A stretch of 60,000 nucleotides of DNA from Owenia fusiformis (lineage: Eukaryota > Annelida > Polychaeta > Sabellida > Oweniidae), in the NCBI GenBank assembly GCA_903813345.2, contig CAIIXF020000006.1, positions 32,498,710-32,558,709 of the forward strand. The letters are read 5' to 3'. A program made the position numbers and the translations under genes. The notes under the pieces were generated by a model, which ran no database searches, was not told where the DNA came from, and was given only the letters and a program-made list of their open reading frames with translations. Within the stretch, counting starts at the first letter, position 1, and the number at the start of each line of letters is the position of its first letter. Of this stretch, positions 22,380 through 34,914 are shown in pieces.

Positions 22380-23370
22380 TCCCAATAAACACCACAGCCT
22401 GATCGGACACAGCCCACAACTCGACATATATAACCTATTACAACCAAACACAACCTAGATCACCAATCATGCAACAGTACAATAGAACATAACCCAGTGT
22501 CAAAATACTCAGAACACAATATAGCATAACCCAGCACCAAAGCCAGCATTGGGGCAACCTGACTTACAACCACCAAAACACAACCAACTGTCAGATTAAC
22601 ACAATATGTCACAACCCAATAATAAGACAACAAAGACAAACACAACCAATTGTTGAATTAACTCAACACAATTGTGCACAATCCAACACTAAACAATAAA
22701 AACACAATCAGGCACAACCAATAAAACACAACTAAACTAACAACCATGAAAACACATCGAACTGTGAAATTATCAACACATAATTTGGCACAACCCAATG
22801 TTAAACCAACAAAAGCAAACACCGCCCATTGTTCAAGTAACACAACCATTTTTCAAAACCCAAAACCAAACAATCAAAACAAAATCAGGCACAAACAAAA
22901 ACACATTATAATTGTAATACCGAGATACACAACTAACTTAACCCAATTGGAGACAACGCCAATCACACAACACAATCAGACAAAACAAGATACCTCACCC
23001 GACTAGCCACAACCAGCTAGCCAACCAACAGAACATATTCAGAAGAGAAAACAACCCATTATAAGATTAACATAACACAATGGGACACAACCCGATACTA
23101 AATCACCAGACTAACAACCATCAAAAGAGAACCTAGTCTCAAACGTACACAACACATTTTTGCAAAACCTATACCTTCTTGACACTAACCCACCATTACA
23201 CAACCAGTCTTAGTCAAATACTCAATCGATTTACTCAACCCATCAAAACACAATCAGGCACAACCAATAAACCACAACGAAACGTTGATACCGATTTACT
23301 CAACTAAGTTATTCCAACTGGAGACAATTGCACAAAACAATCGGGGACAACCCGATATCTACTGAATATG
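22380..23370. repeat. G-poor CACAACC-rich asymmetric tract, left arm
   Basis: On the plus strand G is rare over about 1 kb, and degenerate CACAACC, CAACCAATA and AAACACAA blocks recur. The right arm (25680-26640) shows the complementary C-poor GGTTGTG text. All open frames inside are by-products of this composition. Confidence 0.8.
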
Positions 23371-23540
23371 TACTTGAATTACAACCCCCCTTCCCTATCA
23401 TCACAAGGCTGCTAATGAAGAACACATCATGGACCACTACCCAAGAGTTAGGAACATCTGGGGCCCCTACCGTGACTCATATGTAAGAGAGAAGATCCGT
23501 TACAGGATCTGGATGTCAGGCCTGTCTTTACAAAAATGAA
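23370..23540 (+). pseudogene. LINE C-terminal fragment, left arm copy
   Basis: The frame reads ANEEHIMDHYPRVRNIW and ends GLSLQK. It resembles the Cys/His tail after reverse transcriptase in non-LTR elements. A companion copy lies on the minus strand at 25533-25700, in the other arm. It is only about 55 residues long and clearly a relic. Confidence 0.45.
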
Positions 23541-25532
23541 AATGATACGCCAATATCATCATCCTAGGATCAAAGAAATATACTCTACCTGTTACATAAT
23601 CACTGACGGTGGTTCGGGGAAGCTTGGGCACTAAACTTCAGGGCACTAGTCTCCCTGGACCCCCAAACGAGGCCGCTTACTATTTGACATAGATTGCATG
23701 ACTTGATGCGTGTTCAAGTCAACGGGAAGAAGCTACCTGGCTAGAATTTTTTTCAAAATCATTCAGTTTTTCATCATACTGAGCACTTCTCGGAAGTTTT
23801 AAGTCAAAAATGCACCCCCCATTGCCACAAGCTGGATACGGGCAAGAGTGATGCGGGGCGCCATCTTTAGACCCAATATCACATTCATTGTCGAGGTCAG
23901 GAACAAGCTACTATACTCAAACTAAGCCCAAGACCCTGCTCTATATGAATTCGGAGCGTGACTTAAGGCACAAAATATATATTCAGGTGGCCTAGCTGCT
24001 AACCATTGGTTTGATGTCCCTAAGAAATTGACTACGGTATTACTATTGGCCCCAGAAACGATAGACCTTACATCTGCCTATTAGCAAATGTGACTAAAGC
24101 TTTATTTGTAAAAATTGCAGGCCCATCGCTTATAATCAAATATATCGGCAGATAAGGCTATTACTTCATCAAAATTAGCACGACACACATGATAACATAT
24201 GTGTGTTACTAAAATTATACATTTAGGGAAAAATTTATCAAGATTTGAAGGACAAAATAGATACGGAGACAACTACGCACAGAAAGTGTTAGTTTACGTA
24301 CTTTCTGTATTGCTGTTGGTATCACAAACGTATTAGAGAGGTTTCGCAAAACGTTTTTTAGCGCCACGGATCCGTATCCGTAACGTATTCACCAGATTTA
24401 TGCGTAGTCAGTTCAACTTATACGTGAAATGATACGGAAAACACGAAAAATGAGGCTTTTGCACGTTGGTCATTTACGTATCCGATTTTACCCTTCGATT
24501 ATATTGTTTTGAGTTCTAAAGGTACCACTATATGAACAAACACAGTGTGCTGTGTATAATTTGACTAAAATTTGGTGAATGAATTTGTTTATTGTTTGAA
24601 ATAAATGGAGTTTTTCAAATGGTATGTTCAATTCATTTTACACTGTATGGAATGGTATTGCAATAATTACAGTCTACATGTTTCGCACAACGTTTTAGCT
24701 ACCCGTATCAAAATCCGTAACGCATCGATGAAGTAAAAGTGTATTCAATACGTTTGTGATACCAACAGCAATACCGAAAGTACGTAAACTAACACTTTCA
24801 GTGCGTAGTTGTCTCCGTATCTATTTTGTCCTTCAAATCTTGATAAATTTTTCCCTAAATGTATAATTTTAGTAACCCACATATGTTATCATGTGTATCG
24901 TGCTAATTTTGATGAAGTAATAGCCTTATCTGCCGATAAATTTGATTATAAGCGAGGGGCCTGCAATTTTTACGAATAAAGCTTTAGTCACATTTGCTAA
25001 TAGGCAGATGTAAGGTCTATCGTTTCTGGGGTCAATAGTAATACCGTAGTCAATTTCTTAGGGACATCAAACCAATGATTAGCAGCTAGGCCATCTGAAT
25101 ATATATTTTGTGCCTTAAGTCACGTTCCGAATTCATATAGAGCAGGGTCTTGGGCTTAGTTTGAGTATAGTAGCTTGGTCCTAACCTCGACAATGAATGT
25201 GATATTGGGTCTAAAGATGGCGCCCCGCATCACTCTTGCCCGTATCCAGCTTGTGGCAAGGGGGAGCTTTTTGGCTTAAAACTCCCGAAAAGTGCTCAGT
25301 ATGATGAAAACTGAATGATTTTGAAAAAATTTCTAGCCAGGTAGCTTCTTCCCGTGGTATGACTTGAACACGCATCAAGTCATGCGATCTATGTCAAAGA
25401 GTAAGCGGCCTCGTTTGGGGGTCCAGGGAGACTAGTGCCCCCGAACCCCGAACCACCGTCAGTGATTATGTAACAGGTAGAGTATATTTCTTTGATCCTA
25501 GGATGATGATATTGGAGTATCATTTCCTATTT

Positions 25533-25847
25533 TCATTTTTGTAAAGACAGGCCTGACATCCAGATCCTGTAACGGATCTTCTCTCTTACATATGAGTCAC
25601 GGTAGGGGCCCCAGATGTTCCGAACTCTTGGGCAGTGATCCGTGATGTGTTCTTCATTAGCAGCCTTGTGATGATAGGGAAGGGGGGGGGGGGTGGGTTG
25701 TAATTCAAGTACATATTCAGTACATATCGGGTCGGTATCAACGTTTCGTTGTGGTTTATTGGTTGTGCCTGATTGTGATTTGATGGGTTGAGTAAATCGA
25801 TTGAGTATTTCGTTAAGCCTGGTTATGTAATGGTGGGTTAGTGTCAA
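25533..25847 (-). pseudogene. LINE C-terminal fragment, right arm copy
   Basis: Mirror copy of the fragment at 23370-23540, reading NEEHITDHCPRVRNIWGPY and ending SGLSLQK. It keeps a Cys that is Tyr in the left arm, so the right arm is closer to the ancestral sequence here. The N-terminal part of this open frame comes from the GGTTGTG tract and is not real coding. Confidence 0.45.
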
Positions 25848-26640
25848 GTAGGTATAGGTTTTGCCAAACTGTGTTGTGTACGTTTGAGACTCGGTTCTCT
25901 TTTGATAGTTGTTAGTCTGGTGATTTAGTATTGGGTTATGTTAATCTTATAATGGGTTGCTTTCTCTTGTGAATATGTTATGTTGGTCGGCTAGCTGGCT
26001 GTGGCTAGTCGGGTGAGGTATCTTGTTGTGTTTGATTGTGTTGTGTGATTGGCGTTGTCTCCAATTGGGTTAAGTTAGTTGTGTATATCGGTATTACAAT
26101 TTTAATGTGTTTTTTGCCTGTGCCTGATTTTGTTTTGATTGTTTAATTTTGGGTTTTGAAAAATTGTGTTGTGTTACTTGAACAATGGGATGTGTTTGCT
26201 TTTGTTGGTTTACCATTGGGTTGTGCCAAATTGTGTGGTGATAATTTCACAGTTCGATGTGTTTTCATGGTTGTTAGGTTAGTTGTGTTTTATTGGTTGT
26301 GCCTGATTGTGTTTTTATTGTTAAATGTTGGATTGTGCACAATTGTGTTGAGTTAATTCAACAATTGGTTGTGTTTGTCTTTGTTGTCTTATTATTGGGT
26401 TGTGCCATATGGTGTTAATCTGACAGTTGGTTGTGTTTTGGTGGTTGTAAGTCAGGTTGCGCTATGCTGGCTTTGGTGCTGGGTTATGCTCTATTGTGTT
26501 CTGTGTGTTTTGACACTGGTTTATGTTCTGTTGTACTGTTGCATGATTGGTGATCTAGGTTGTGTTAGGTTGTGTTAGGTTGTAATAGGTTATATATGTC
26601 GAGTTGTGGGCTGTGTCCGATCAGGTTGTGGTGTTTATTG
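25680..26640. repeat. C-poor GGTTGTG-rich tract, right arm
   Basis: Complement of 22380-23370, with recurring GGTTGTG, TTGTGTT and ATTGGTTGTG blocks. A run of about 12 G at 25683 is a likely assembly weak point. Confidence 0.8.
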
Positions 26641-28020
26641 GGTTAAGAAACAAATGGCCGGTTTAGGGTATTATGTTGTTGGTTTATCAGTTGATTCTGT
26701 GTAGACCCCAATGGTGATATAGGGTATTATGATGGTGAGATATTCAACTGGTATGATAGGCGTTAGCTTCGCGTCGTTCTCTGATGATCTGGTCCCCTGT
26801 TGTTCAATTCAAGAAAAACAATGCTAATTTATCTTTTTACATAATATATTTTTTGTTGATTTCTCATACAAAACATACTTTTATTGCATAAATGATATAT
26901 TTTTGTCGCTTTCTATGATGAAATATGTTACTTTGCTCTCCTCCTTAGTTTATATGAGGCATGGGTTTTCAACTAAAGCCCATGTATGAGGAAAGGGGGG
27001 GTGGCTTATGTGAAAACGTATGGTTTCCGAATGCATTGGCCTTGCCCAAGTCGCTATTTTTTTTACTTATTTGATCTTGAATTATTACCAAAATATACAG
27101 CTGCAAAAAATGAAATTAAATGTCCATGTGCAGTTTGGCAAGTGATTTTAGAAATGTTTACGCATTTTGTGGCATAATGCAGTCACTGCACGTCTGTTTT
27201 CAAACCCTTAAATATTCCCAAAAGTATAATTTGACACCGAAGTGGTTATTGTAAACCTAGAAATAATCTTTTTTGGCCTAAAGGATATTCTTCATTTTGA
27301 AATTGATGTCATGAAATTAATAAATGACACCTTAGGGATGAAAGGGTTAATATGTATTATTGCACTCACCAAAAATACTTTTGGGGTTGTGATTCTGAAA
27401 GCTGACACTTCCAATGGTGTATTGAAATCTTAGTGCAGATGAAGCCTTTTATTTGACCCTAGTTTTCATTACTATTAAACACGGATTGATATGCGTTTAT
27501 AATTACGTACTTCAAAAAACGAACTGCGAAACGAAAATTATCGAAATACGTATCCGTAAACGTAACGAGATACGGATGCGGATACGTTTTAGCTAATTCG
27601 TTTTGCGAAACCTCTCTATTGAGTACACTTTTACTCCATCGATGCGTTACGGATTTTGATACGTTGTGCGAAACATGTACACTGTAATTATTGCAATACC
27701 ATTCCATACAGTGTAAAATGAATTGAACATACCATTTGAAAAACTCGATTTATTTCAAACAATAAACAAATTCATTCACCAAATGTTAGTCAAATTATAC
27801 ACAGCACACTGTGCTTGTTCATATAGTGATACCTTTAGAACTAAAAACAATAGAATCGAAGGGTTAAAATCGGATACGTAAATGACCAACGTACAAAAGC
27901 CTCATTTTTCGTGTTTCCCGTATCATTTCACGTATAAATTGAACTGACTACGCATAATTCTGATAAATACGTTACGGATACGGATCCGTGGAGCTAAAAA
28001 ACGTTTTGCGAAACCTCTCT

Positions 28021-28364
28021 AATACCTAGGCTACCTAACGGTATCGCAAAACCATATTGATTGACAATATGGACATGGACACAACGTGTGACTTCAGGCT
28101 GATTGACCAATCAAAACGTTATCAGGTTGACCTGCATAAAAAAAGCAAACTACCCGTCTAGGACTTGAAATTCAATGATCTGATCGAGTGTTTCTTGAGA
28201 GTTACAATATATTATGTTATTAAATGTACATTGGAATGTAAGCAGTCATTAATACTCGTCTAAATGAAATCATGCAATCCAATGTTGATTCAAAATCAAA
28301 ACTGAATTCTTGAAGAAATGCACGAAGACCTAGTCTGGCAATGTAGGCTCGTCGTTGATTTGAC
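28021..28364. other. Spacer, nothing recognised
   Basis: No repeat match, exon or RNA gene seen. A short imperfect palindrome, CCATATTGATTGACAATATGG, lies near 28050. Confidence 0.4.
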
Positions 28365-29158
28365 AAAGGACAAGGTGCAATTATTGACAAATATCCCTAT
28401 GGTCAAAATGAATCATTCGTAGGTGTAACATGAAGAATAAAATGTCATATAATACTTTGGAAAATATTAAAGTGCTCGGACACACATAAGCTGAGATAGG
28501 ATCATTTCGTTCAGTAAGGTTGTATTGACTTACATGGGGCTGTGCACCATTGACTTAACATGAGGATATCAGCAGATCCCAATAGAGGCCATTGGTTTCC
28601 ATTGATTATCACAGAATTACCAAAAATACACTATGACCTGAATCGATTGCAAATTTAATAATTTCACAATACGACACAAATGGTTTATCTCATCAAATGT
28701 GCAAATATGAAGTTTGCAATCGATTCAGGTCATACTTAAAATTTAAAGATTGTACATTTTTTCATCATTTTTCCCCTACAAAATGGCTATAGAAAAATGC
28801 TTCAAAAACAACTTTTACACTTATCAAATATCATACAAGTTTGTAAAACCAAAGATTATACTATTATATTTCATTATGTAGTAACATATTTGGATAAGAT
28901 GCAGGGATGCGTAGGATGTAAATCGATTTTGACAGACACAAAAATACTTCCTGGTTTGGAATCTATGCCTCTACACTTCATGATTGAATTATGACCCTAA
29001 TAAGTGGCCTATATATCAATACAGTGCTGAATATAGGTCAACAAGATACTAGTGTGCATATAAATGTAAAAATTGAAGCAGAATACTCATTTTGAAAAAT
29101 CAGATGAATTATTTTTTTCCCATGGGGAGATCCCAATGGAGGGTGTATAAGGTCCTTT
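28365..29158. mobile_element. 794 bp deletion relative of the 10 kb element
   Basis: The left end AAAGGACAAGGTGCAATT and the right end, read inward, AAAGGACCTTATACACC match those of 10697-20706. The body equals that element's outer parts joined directly at TTTTACACTTATC. This is the pattern of a short internally deleted copy, or conversely the ancestral form before internal growth. No coding. Confidence 0.8.
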
Positions 29159-30350
29159 TACCGACAAAAACATTGGGTCGGCTTTCCGTCCGTCCGTTGG
29201 TCCGTCCGTCTGTCAACATTTGCTGCACGAATTAAAACTGCTAGTCGGATTGAGTCATTTCCACATTCATTTTATGCATATCCATAATGTCTATTTGACC
29301 TATCATCGCCATTTCCAAAGTTCGCCCGGTTTCCGAGAAATTGCTGATTTTTAAATTTCGAGAAAAATCGATCTGATGATAGCCTTAAAGAAAGTCAAGA
29401 GAAGTGAAGAAAAGATTGAAAAAAATACCAGTCCAGTCCATTTCCAGGTCCAAGTCCAGGTCCAAGTCAAGGTCCAGTTCAGGTCCAAGTCCAGATCTAG
29501 GTTTAATCAGGTTTTATCTAGGTCAAAGGTCAAGAACTAGGTCAAATCCAGTACTTTGTAATTTTTTTCAATTTTCTCAGTCGTCCTTCAATATTTTTGC
29601 TCCGTTTTTTTAATCATGTTCCTTGGAAAAAAGCTAATCCCTACAGGCAAGTTGTTATTGATCACTCTTACCGTTTTTGAGATATGGCATCCGAAAAGTA
29701 GGTCACAATAAAAACTTCTTGGAATTCAATGTATGAGTTATGAAATATGTGTAGAATTCTCCAAAGAATCCGAATCTGCAAACCAGATTTTGATCCGACT
29801 TCCGGTTCGGAAGTTATGGCATTTTGAAATCTCAAAAATCGCTATTTTGGTATCCCATGTTAAGTCAATGGGGCTTGAGAAAATTATCAATTGTAACAAC
29901 ACAACACTAGATACAGCTTGGATGCAGCCGACTTAATAAGAATCTACAATAGAAGCCGTCCTCAAAATCTACTTTCCTTCAAAATTTGGACACTAAAAGG
30001 CCTAGGTCAAAATCTAGGTCAAATTCATAGTTTTTCCGTTGACTACAACAAATCATATCTGAACCAACAACAAAGGACTCATCTTTCATTGATCTCATAT
30101 TTACCAATACTTTTGTTTGAAAATCAGGATATACATTCCTCTGAACGTTCTACACTGTGTGAGCAGGACCGTGGGTCCTTTATTTCATCTGTAATGGCAT
30201 TTTCCAGTTGATGGGTTTATATATAGTATTTTCAATTTTTCATGAGGGTGTCTTTAGACTACTTGTAATGGGGTGGCTAATTACTTTAATGAATAAGGAA
30301 TGTTTATCCGAACAATGTATACAAAGAAAATCTGGCCAGTTGTCCATCAG
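29159..30350. mobile_element. Dispersed element with CCGTCC and GTCCA simple repeats
   Basis: It opens with TACCGACAAAAACATTGGG. A complementary end (CCCAATGTTTATGTCGGTAA) lies alone at about 51423-51442. Next come CCGTCCGTCC runs, then at 29432-29500 a degenerate AGGTCCAAGTCC tandem, then CTAGGTCAAA units near 29520 and 30000. No protein motif. The right border is uncertain. Confidence 0.5.
29432..29500. repeat. AGGTCCAAGTCC minisatellite
   Basis: About six degenerate 6-12 bp units. The Ser/Arg/Lys-rich open frame across it is a product of the repeat. Confidence 0.7.
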
Positions 30351-30401
30351 TAAATAAATCATCATGATAAAAGAACAATTTATTAAAGCGGTCGCCATGC
30401 A

Positions 30402-31044
30402 TCAGCTCCCGAACCCCGTGCACCAGGAAAGGAAACTTCAAAAAAGCCTAATGCTACGCAGCCCGCACTAAACCCAACGCAGAATCCCACTGAAGTCATT
30501 GTGTCTGATCCTGTAGCAGATGGAGAAACTTGGTCAGATGTTGTACGACGTAAAAGGCCAAAAACCCACCCCCTCGTCTCGATCTAAGGTCAACTGCCAG
30601 TAAGCCAACGATTCGTGGCCTTAGCGGAGCTAATTCTTCAACACGGTTTCTCAGAGGTGTCAAATCTGAATCTGGTATTACCTTATACTTGGAGAACATT
30701 GAGATATGTGAGGGTGAGACTAATGAGGATATAAAACACCAGGTGTCAGCACATGCTAAAAATCAAAATATACGTATTATGCAAAGCTATGTTGTGCATA
30801 ATAAAGTGTCCCAGAATAGAGTTGAATGCAAAATTATTGTGCCAAAATCCAATGTTGAACGTGCAATGTCCCCCTCTGCTTGGCCTTCTCCAGTGCAATG
30901 CAGAGAATGGGTGCCAAAAGGCCGTCGTAATAATGCTCCCAGGCTTGATGATATTGATCATGACAACATTTACCATGCTTCAAAAGAGTATACTTCTTAC
31001 ATTGATTGGCGTGATTCCTGCGTTGAAGAATGTTATGAGGAATG
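30402..31044 (+). pseudogene. LINE ORF1 remnant, frameshifted
   Basis: The first frame (APEPRAPGKETSKKP, then GETWSDVVRRKRPK) hits a stop near 30592. The reading continues in another frame from TIRGLSGANSSTRFLRGVKS through YLENIEICEGETNEDI to SAWPSPVQCREWVPKGRR, ending at 31043. The SAWPSPVQCREW tail after a beta-rich segment is typical of the RRM-like domain in ORF1 proteins of CR1-type elements. No start codon is evident upstream. Confidence 0.7.
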
Positions 31045-33240
31045 ATGGTTCTGACAACATTATCATTATTTGTGCTTACATCGTCCTTATTCCTTACACC
31101 CAGTGCTTTCAATATACATAGTAACTACCAAAATATGAAAGCAGCAGATAATCTTAAAATAACTGCATGGAATGCGAATGGTTTTAATGCCAGCAGCCCT
31201 TATTTAAACTCATTGCTTGATAAAACTGATATTCTCTGCCTCACAGAACATTGGTTATATCCAGGTTCGCTAAACAAACTTTATGATATTCATCCTGACT
31301 TTACTTGTGTTTCAGAAAGTAGTACCACACTTGATCCCCTAAATCAAGGTCACATAATTGGAAATGGTGGAATTGCTATTTTCTGGAAAAAATCGTTAAA
31401 CCAAAATATTATTCATGTTACGAAATACAAAAGTGATAGATACATGGTTATCAAAATATTAAGACCTGGTATTCATCACCTTTATGTTATTTGTGTGTAT
31501 TTACCACATGTGCGATGTAAGAATGATAACTTCCTTGAGGTATTATAGAGGCTTGAGGTGATAATTAATGATTTACAAGGTGATGGTGACACTGTTTTAA
31601 TGGGTGATTTTAATGCTGATTTTGGCAAGAACATTGGAACAAGGGGGGCAGGGTCAATCTCGGCTAATGGTGTAAACCTGTTAAATATGTGTAAACGCTC
31701 TAACTTAACGCCAGTTGACATGCTCCCTATGTGTCAAGGTCCAGATTACACCTTCTTTTGGGACTACACGGGTCAGTCTTATATTGATCATTGCATTTTG
31801 AGTGAACGACTAGTTAGTAAATGTGACTGTATAATGGTTCTTGAGAATGATCCTCTGAACTTCTCTGATCACTTACCAATTAAAGTTAAACTCCTACTTC
31901 AAGAAGGAATTATTCCTAAGAACCAACAAACAAGTCATTCCACAAGAATTGCATGGAAAAAAGTCTCTGAGGGGAATTTAAGAGATTATACAGAGGAATT
32001 AGAATCATTAATAAATCAGTATCTTAACCCTTTGATGTCTAGTCTTGATGAACATACCTCAAATAATGCATTATTAGAGGAATGTTTTGACATGTTTACT
32101 CAAATTATACACTATGCAGCAAACAAACATCTACCTAAATCTAAATATTGCAGACATTTAAAGCCTTATTGGTCTCCTATTCTGAAAGAACTAGTCAAGT
32201 GTAAAAATAATTCCTGGAATGAATGGGTTAAACATGATAAACCCAGGAGTAGAGGTAATATGATTTGGGATAATTATAAAAATGCAAAAAGGTCTTTCAG
32301 ACGTGAGTTTAGAAAAGCTCAACAGGTTTATGAAAACGAATGTCAATTGGAAATAGATAAATTAGAAGAATTATCACTTAACCAGTTCTGGTATCTTGTT
32401 AAAAAGAGAAAACCGAGGGTTAATAGTATCCCAGCAATAAAGTCTGATGATGGCACTATAGTTACTGATGTACTGGAGGTCACAAATGAGTGGAGGACTT
32501 ATTTTAAAGATCTAATGTCCGCTCATGGTAATCATGATAATTTATATGACCGACAGTTTTTTGACATGGTGAATACTTCAGTAGATAGAACAGAGATAGA
32601 AAGTAAACTCAAGAATGATTTAAGTTTTACTGAATCAATTGATGTAAATGAAATGACTAAGATTTGCTCAAAGATGTCTAATAATAAAGCTCCTGGATGG
32701 GACTTTATAGTAAGTTCTGAACACTTATCTAAGGGGGGTCTCCCTGTGATCCAGGTCTTAGTTACATTGTTCAATCATATCGTTATCTCAGAACACATTC
32801 CCAGATCTTTCAAATTAGCTGTCATTCTCCCTCTTTTTAAAGGGGGAAATAAAGATTGCTTAAATAAGGATCATCATAGAGGGATCACCCTATTAACAAC
32901 CTTCATGAAATTATTTGAACGGTTAATGCTTAACAGATCTCAGAAATGCCCGCGTAGGGAGATAAAATCAGACATGCAAGGTGTTGGTGTTGAGAAGTGT
33001 TCAAGTGTACATACATCTTTACTGACTCGTGAAGCAATCTCTTATGGCTTAGAAAATGGCATTGGACATCAAAAAAGCTTTTGACAGCGTGTGGCACAAT
33101 GGCCTCTTATTCAAACTTTTCAATCAAGGAATTAATGGTAAATTATGGCGATTAATCAGGTGTTCATATAGAGGGTTCACTTGTTCAGTAAAGATCACTA
33201 ATGACTCCCCCTTGTCTGATCCCTTCTTAGTAGAAAGGGG
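31042..33240 (+). pseudogene. LINE ORF2: endonuclease + partial RT, broken
   Basis: The endonuclease starts near LKITAWNANGFNAS and shows LTEHWLYPG, VYLPHVR, LMGDFNADFGKN, SYIDHC and an intact NFSDHLPI. An in-frame TAG at 31546-31548 interrupts it. The RT domain has NKAPGWDFI, LAVILPLFKGGN and DHHRGITLLTTFMKLFERL. At about 33054-33060 a frameshift or short deletion moves the reading to LDIKKAFDSVWHNGLLFKL. The frame ends in SDPFLVERGG at a run of G, where TTACGCGG-element sequence takes over. The catalytic YADD region and everything after it are missing. Confidence 0.88.
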
Positions 33241-33245
33241 GGGGG

Positions 33246-33472
33246 GGGGGGTCATCATACTCACCTGCGGAATATGGCATATTCCGCAAATGAGTATGAC
33301 ATATTCTGCAGGTGAGTATCGGGTATTCACTGAAATCAATGTATCACATATTCACTGCCGAATATGCCATACTCACCTGCGGAATATGCCATATACCGCA
33401 GGTGAGTATGGCATATTCACCCGTATCACAAATACCGCGCAACCATGAATATATGCCATATTCCGCGTAACA
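33246..33472. mobile_element. TTACGCGG element, truncated copy joined to LINE RT
   Basis: The right end is intact (TTCCGCGTAACA). The left end is missing: 22 bp units abut a run of about 14 G that follows the LINE frame. The poly-G and the abrupt join suggest deletion or an assembly scar. Confidence 0.6.
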
Positions 33473-33621
33473 ATTGGCACAGGCTATCATTTATTTTCCT
33501 TGAATTCATGCTTTTGTTCCTCGTTTTAGAAATGAGAGGAAATCTTTGATTTTCCTTGTATTTAAGTTGCTTAAATATTGCCCTGTGATGTTGATAAAAG
33601 TCAATAGTAATCCATTACAGT

Positions 33622-34914
33622 TGTTACGCGGTAAACACGATACAAAAAATATGTCATATTCCGCAATGAATATGGCATATTCACTTGCGGTGTATGACAG
33701 ATTCACCTGCGGTATATGGCATACACACTAACCAATGAGAACGTGATACGGAAGTACGCAATTGTCAATTACATCGATTGAACGAACAAGTAAAAATATA
33801 AATTATTATAATGATTACTGAATCAACAGTACAATTTATCGAATATATCAACATATGCATAAGTATCGAATATAGTAACTTAGCAGAAGTATCAGTCACC
33901 AATCTTGTTACGCGGTATATGGCATACATTCATGGTTGCGCGGTATTTGTGATACGGGTGAATATGCCATACTCACCTGCGGTATATGGCATATTCTGCA
34001 AGTGAGTATGCGATATTCCGCAGTGAATATGCGATACATTGATTTCAGTGAATACCCGATACTCACCTGCGGAATATGTCATACTCACTTGCGGAATATG
34101 CCATACACCGCAGGTGAATATGACATATACCGCATGTGAAAACGTGATACAGAAGGCTTTGATTTGATTGGTTGCGAGAGTCGACTCTAAATGTAAAACT
34201 ACGCTAGATTACCAATATAGTTAGTGCGTCGAGAACTAATATATGAATCCTGGATTGATTGAGTAAGTTTATTACGTGAGATTGGTGACTGATACTTCTG
34301 CTAAGTTATTATATTTGATACACAGTACTGTTAATTCAGTAATCATTATCATAATTAATAAAATTTTACTTGTTCGTTCAAACGATGCAATTGACAATTG
34401 CGTACTTCCGTATCACGTTCTCATTGGTTAGTGTGTATGCCATATACCGCAGGTGAATCTGGCATACACCGCAAGTGAATATGCCATATTCGTTGCGGAA
34501 TATGACATATTTTTGTATCGTGTTTACCGCGTAATAAATCTCACGTATTAAACTTACTCAATCAATCCAGGATTCATATATTGGTACTCGACGCACTAAC
34601 TAATTCAGTAATCCAGCGTAGTTTTACATTTAGAGTCGATTCTCGCAACCAATCAAATCAAGGCTTTCTGTATCACGTTTTCACCTGCGGTATATGTCAT
34701 ATTCACCTGCGGTATATGGCATATTCCGCAAGTGAGTATGACATATTCCGCAGGTGAGTATCGGGTATTCACTAAAATCAATGTATCGCATATTCACTGC
34801 GGAATATCGCATACTCACCTGCGGAATATGCCATATACCGCAGGTGAGTATGGCATATTCACCCGTATCACAAATACCGCGCAACCATGAATGTATGCCA
34901 TATACTGCGTAACA
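33622..34914. mobile_element. TTACGCGG element, outer copy of a nested pair
   Basis: It is bounded by TGTTACGCGG and GCGTAACA and flanked by a perfect 5 bp duplication, ACAGT (33617-33621 and 34915-34919). Its orientation is opposite to the inner copy. Its central segment is split at 33905/34537 by that inner copy. Without the insertion it would be about 660 bp, near the full-length size. Confidence 0.9.
33906..34536. mobile_element. TTACGCGG element, inner full-length copy
   Basis: 631 bp, from TGTTACGCGG to CCGCGTAATA, with a perfect 5 bp duplication AATCT (33901-33905 and 34537-34541). It contains a left cluster of 22 bp units, a unique centre (TCGACTCTAAATGTAAAACT, CTGGATTGATTGAGTAAG) and a short right cluster. 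It has no open reading frame of note. It landed inside another copy of the same family. Confidence 0.92.

Larger units (their letters stand above)
22156..28020. mobile_element. Giant inverted repeat (foldback) with two TIR pairs
   Basis: AGAGAGGTTTCGCAAAACG occurs forward at 22156 and 24336 and inverted at 27599-27617 and 28002-28020. The left arm, about 22156-24330, is the reverse complement of about 24754-27617. The right arm carries two extra segments, about 26751-27198 and 27261-27559. The centre 24336-24753 also recurs inverted at 27618-28020. The arms are not identical, with point and small length differences, so this is an old structure and not a simple sequencing echo. No intact transposase is visible. 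Confidence 0.8.

Noticed and set aside
22460-23006. Open frames on both strands in the CACAACC tract, and their mirror at 26156-26578
   Set aside because: A strand nearly lacking G has few stop codons in some frames. The peptides have no family resemblance.
31482-32774. Minus-strand frames opposite LINE ORF2
   Set aside because: They are shadows of the endonuclease and RT frames.
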